7,789 bases of DNA from Methanosarcinales archaeon. GTDB lineage: Archaea > Halobacteriota > Methanosarcinia > Methanosarcinales > Methanosarcinaceae. The first letter of the stretch is position 1. Each line of letters opens with the position of its first letter. Under the pieces are notes generated by a model. It was not told where the DNA came from. It saw only the letters and a list, made by a program, of their open reading frames with translations, and made no database searches. The stretch lies in contig JAAXQB010000366.1 of assembly GCA_012329085.1 (NCBI GenBank), forward strand, positions 1 through 7,789. Reading direction: 5' to 3'. The position numbers and the translations under genes are program-made. This document shows, in pieces, positions 5,233 through 7,789 of the stretch.

Positions 5233-7625
5233 ATTAATTTTTTAACTCCAACACTCACAGCTTGCCCAACAGATATTCCTCCATCTCCACAAGGAATATT
5301 TTTATGAACAATAAATTCAAACTCTTCAGCTTCAATCGTTTTTCTAATGGTTTCTGTTATGTGTTCATTCAATGCAACTCCCCCACTTAAACCTATTATA
5401 TCAATATTGCGTTTTTTAGCATGTTTTATACTTAATTCAGCAATTCCAATCGCAAGAGATTCTTCAAACGCAAAGCTAAGCGAAGGAATTGCCTGCTTTT
5501 TTCCTTCTTTAAACATTTCATATAAACTATATAAAAGATTCGTAGTATCAAGCATTCCATTTTTAAATTTAATTGGAAGTTCTTGGGTTTTAGAGTGTAT
5601 GCCCCTATTTTTTGCAAAAGATTCAAGTTTCATTGCAGACTCTCCATCGTAACTCCTATAATTTGCAATTCCAAGAATGGCAGCAGCAGCATCAAGCACC
5701 CTTCCCGTACCACTCGTTTTAATAATATTTACATTTTGTTTAAGTTGTTGTAAAACTATATCTTTTTCTGCATCTCCATATTTAAATAAAAGATTTATAT
5801 TTTTTAACTCATCTTCATCTAAAACTTCATATAACATTCCATACACCATCCGCGAAGGATAGAGCGAGGCAAGATCCCCGCCTGCCATTGGTTGTGGCAT
5901 AATATGAGCATGCCGTTTATAACCAAAATACGAAGATTCAAGAATTTCCCCTCCCCAAAGAGTGCCATCATCCCCATATCCCATACCATCTAATGCAATT
6001 CCAATTATATTAGACTCAATTGGTAAAGAATTATCCACCATAAGAGATATGATGTGTGCATAATGATGCTGCACTTTCACTGAATTTTTTTTAAGCTCGG
6101 CAAATTTCGTTGTGTTAAATAAAGGATGCAAATCACACCCCCATCGAATCGGTGTTATATTTGTTAATTTTTGAATATGATTTACCACTTGATTATGAAA
6201 TTTAAATGAATTTATATGTTTTGTATTTCCAATATATTGTGAAATAACCAAATTAGTATCATTTGCAATTGCTACGGTGTTATTTAATTCCGCACCCACT
6301 CCAATTGTTGGACAAACTTTAAATGGAAGTTTTATTTTTGTTGGTACAAATCCTCGTGAACGGCGAATAAATGCTTTATGGCTTCCTATCAATCTGATAA
6401 CAGTATCGTCTATTCTGTTTAAGATTTTTCGATTATGGATAAGATAATAATCCACAAATTTGAGCGTTTTCATTGCCTCTCCTTCATCAATAATCATAGG
6501 ATTTCCGGGAAAGTTTGCAGAAGACATTACAAAAGCATCTGTGTTTGCATTATCGAATAATAAGTAATGTATGCCAGAGTATGGTAACATAAGTCCAATA
6601 TTGTGAAGATCTGGTGCAACAAGATTGGAAATTTTTGATAGCTCATTCGGAACGAATGAGCGTTGGAGAAAATCTTTGATTTTAGACAGATCATTCGGAA
6701 CGAATGAGCGTTGGAGAAAATCTTTGATTTTAGACAGATCATTCGGAACGAATGAGCGTTCTTCTTTTTTATTAACAACTACTATTGGTCTTAATTTAGA
6801 ACTTAACAGCTCTTTTTCATTATTATTAATATGTGCATATTTAATAGCAGTATCAATATCCCTTACCATTACAGCAAAAGGTTGAGATGGACGATTTAAA
6901 CAATTCCTTAAATTCATTACAGCAATGTCTGATGTTGCATCGCATGCTATATGAAATCCCCCGTCTCCTTTTATGGCAAGAAGTCTTCCTTTATCGATAG
7001 CATTTGAAGTTTCTATGATTGCATCATACCCTAAATTAATTTCATTAAAAGAAGAATCTATGAGCTTTATAGTTGGACCACATTTCTCACAAGCTATTGA
7101 TTGTGCATGATATCTTCTATCAAATGGATTTAAATATTCCTCTCTACAATCAGAACACAACGAAAAATCACACATAGAAGTATTTACCCTATCAAAAGGA
7201 AGTCTATCTATTATTGAATATCGCGGACCACAATCTGTGCATACTGTAAAAGGATAGTGGTATCGTTGATTATTTTTATCAAATATTTCATTTATACATT
7301 TTTCACATACAGAAATATCTGGCGGTATTATGGAATTTAGAGTGTGTGCTTTTTTACTTTCTATTATGCTAAATTCTTTGAAATTGTATTGGTGATGTTC
7401 TTTTTTTTTATAGATGTGTTCTATATTTGAAAGAATTGGTTTTTTTGATTTGAGAGAATGTAAGAATTTATCAATGTTTTCTTGTGTCCCATTTATAACA
7501 ATTTCAACTTCATTTCCAAGATTTTTTACATGCCCTAATAAATTACATTCTTTTGCAATTCGATATATAAATGGGCGAAATCCCACTCCTTGCACAGTGC
7601 CTTTTATGTTTAGTTTTATTTGCAT
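5229..7625 (-). CDS. hypF: Carbamoyltransferase HypF, with in-frame repeat insertion
   Basis: 798 residues. HypF turns carbamoyl phosphate and ATP into carbamoyl adenylate and passes the carbamoyl group to the C-terminal Cys of HypE, on the way to the CN ligands of [NiFe]-hydrogenase. Domains in order: acylphosphatase (1-90, GTVQGVGFRPF with R17); two zinc fingers with the exact family spacing (C107/C110, C129/C132, C157/C160, C179/C182); YrdC-like domain (about 200-425, GDGGFHIACDA, MSSAN); Kae1-like domain (about 430-798, metal site HHYAH 520-524, DGMGYGDDG 546-554, LSGGVALNE, DGGISVGQAV). Oddities: residues 290-327 carry RSFVPNDLSKIKDFLQ twice plus a partial third copy, in the linker between RPIVVV and VAPDL, making the linker about 51 residues; without it the length would be near the usual 750-770. 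In the YrdC motif, RKxRPxKP of other HypFs reads CLNRPSQP. There is no Shine-Dalgarno before ATG 7625. All catalytic regions are intact, so it is probably active. Confidence 0.96.
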   Translation of the reverse strand: MQIKLNIKGTVQGVGFRPFIYRIAKECNLLGHVKNLGNEVEIVINGTQENIDKFLHSLKSKKPILSNIEHIYKKKEHHQYNFKEFSIIESKKAHTLNSIIPPDISVCEKCINEIFDKNNQRYHYPFTVCTDCGPRYSIIDRLPFDRVNTSMCDFSLCSDCREEYLNPFDRRYHAQSIACEKCGPTIKLIDSSFNEINLGYDAIIETSNAIDKGRLLAIKGDGGFHIACDATSDIAVMNLRNCLNRPSQPFAVMVRDIDTAIKYAHINNNEKELLSSKLRPIVVVNKKEERSFVPNDLSKIKDFLQRSFVPNDLSKIKDFLQRSFVPNELSKISNLVAPDLHNIGLMLPYSGIHYLLFDNANTDAFVMSSANFPGNPMIIDEGEAMKTLKFVDYYLIHNRKILNRIDDTVIRLIGSHKAFIRRSRGFVPTKIKLPFKVCPTIGVGAELNNTVAIANDTNLVISQYIGNTKHINSFKFHNQVVNHIQKLTNITPIRWGCDLHPLFNTTKFAELKKNSVKVQHHYAHIISLMVDNSLPIESNIIGIALDGMGYGDDGTLWGGEILESSYFGYKRHAHIMPQPMAGGDLASLYPSRMVYGMLYEVLDEDELKNINLLFKYGDAEKDIVLQQLKQNVNIIKTSGTGRVLDAAAAILGIANYRSYDGESAMKLESFAKNRGIHSKTQELPIKFKNGMLDTTNLLYSLYEMFKEGKKQAIPSLSFAFEESLAIGIAELSIKHAKKRNIDIIGLSGGVALNEHITETIRKTIEAEEFEFIVHKNIPCGDGGISVGQAVSVGVKKLI
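6643..6760 (-). repeat. 48-bp tandem repeat with palindromic core inside hypF
   Basis: Units 6643-6690 and 6691-6738 are identical over all 48 bases; a third, partial unit matches for 22 bases (6739-6760). Each begins with a hairpin: arms TCATTCG and CGAATGA around GAA (6643-6659, 6691-6707, 6739-6755). At the first copy the stem extends to nine pairs, GCTCATTCG (6641-6649) with CGAATGAGC (6653-6661). Bases just left of the first unit (ATTTTTGATA, 6631-6640) resemble the end of each unit (ATTTTAGACA), suggesting that the repeat grew by duplication of an inserted element plus flanking gene sequence. The 48-bp period is 16 codons, so copy-number changes keep the hypF frame. Confidence 0.95.
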
Positions 7626-7679
7626 TTTTTATCTGTGTTTATTCAATATGAGTATCGAGAAATTAGAAATTTTTCTCTG

Positions 7680-7705
7680 TATATAACTTTATAAGTTATA
7701 TATAA
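7680..7705 (-). promoter_or_regulatory. Probable hypF-dapF promoter, palindromic TATA region
   Basis: On the minus strand TTATATATA (7705-7697) is a good archaeal TATA box, placed just after the stop of the upstream gene. It overlaps a palindrome with arms TATATAACTT (7680-7689) and AAGTTATATA (7693-7702). The predicted start near 7675 gives a leader of about 50 bases. The minus-strand 13-base core AACTTATAAAGTT is identical to 1269-1281 before the PINA gene, and both are followed by an ATAC/AGAAAA stretch, so a common regulator is conceivable. Confidence 0.55.
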
Positions 7706-7714
7706 GTGCAAAAA

Positions 7715-7789
7715 TTAAAATGTAATTCCTGCTATATGTCTTTTTAAATCTATTGCATCATATTGACACATTTCATGGCAACAATAACA
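7715..7789 (-). CDS. C-terminal end of an iron-sulfur protein, possibly DUF362 family
   Basis: Only the last 24 codons lie in the window, ending at TAA 7717-7715. They read CYCCHEMC then QYDAIDLKRHIAGITF. The CxxC...C pattern with a following DAI is the second half of a [4Fe-4S] ferredoxin motif, although the usual Pro after the last Cys is replaced by Gln. The CCHE form at a protein's C-terminus recalls archaeal DUF362 proteins, but 24 residues do not settle this. It is on the same strand as hypF, 89 bases upstream, with a probable promoter between, so cotranscription is possible but not required. Confidence 0.6.
   Translation of the reverse strand, partial: CYCCHEMCQYDAIDLKRHIAGITF

Noticed and set aside
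6643..6760. CRISPR-like array (palindromic repeats at regular spacing)
   Set aside because: The intervening sequence is identical in each unit, only three copies exist, and the whole lies in frame within an intact hypF.
6527..6885. Frames on both strands through the hypF repeat encoding repeated peptides (for example RSFGTNERW)
   Set aside because: They follow from the 48-bp period leaving every frame open in the repeat; the hypF frame alone matches a known protein on both sides.
7680..7702. Palindrome as a terminator of the upstream iron-sulfur gene
   Set aside because: No run of T follows on the minus strand, and the TATA box and distance to hypF fit a promoter better; a dual role cannot be excluded.

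Overview
The window reads as chromosomal DNA of a strongly AT-rich methanogenic archaeon. The first gene belongs to a protein family known only from methanogens (methanogenesis marker 14). The second is a PIN-ATPase-KH protein of archaeal type. Promoters look archaeal (TATA boxes), and only one gene has a clear Shine-Dalgarno sequence. The sequence does not allow a firm genus assignment.

Layout, left to right. (1) 2-862 (+): 3' part of marker protein 14, cut by the window start. (2) 863-1390: AT-rich gap with a possible small Cys-containing ORF on the minus strand, a TATA-bearing palindrome and a GC-richer hairpin. (3) 1391-3211 (+): complete PINA-type PIN-domain ATPase. (4) 3371-3538 (+): a 55-codon gene with a strong ribosome binding site and a terminator-like hairpin. 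It encodes a peptide with six Cys, five of them at every fourth residue, resembling the precursor of a modified peptide or a metal-binding peptide. (5) 3539-4422: a long AT-rich gap with several hairpins, a triple 14-bp tandem repeat, a CGCAGATT double repeat and second copies of both palindromic elements seen at 1269-1320. (6) Minus strand, read right to left: the last 24 residues of an iron-sulfur protein (7715-7789), then hypF (7625-5229) and dapF (5232-4423), the last two overlapping by ATGA.

hypF makes the cyanide ligand precursor for [NiFe]-hydrogenases and dapF makes meso-diaminopimelate for lysine. They are unrelated in function but translationally coupled, and probably share the promoter at about 7697-7705.

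The most unusual content is a family of short palindromic elements. A hairpin with arms CATTCG/CGAATG around a 3-nt loop occurs three times inside hypF, in frame, as part of a 48-bp (16-codon) tandem repeat that lengthens the YrdC-like domain. It occurs once upstream of the PINA gene, and once, diverged but with a compensated base pair, in the 3.5-4.4 kb gap. A second palindrome, built on AACTT/AAGTT, occurs next to both intergenic hairpins and in the hypF promoter. Together these look like a mobile or amplifying palindromic element able to enter coding sequence without breaking the frame, comparable in behaviour to the Rickettsia palindromic elements.
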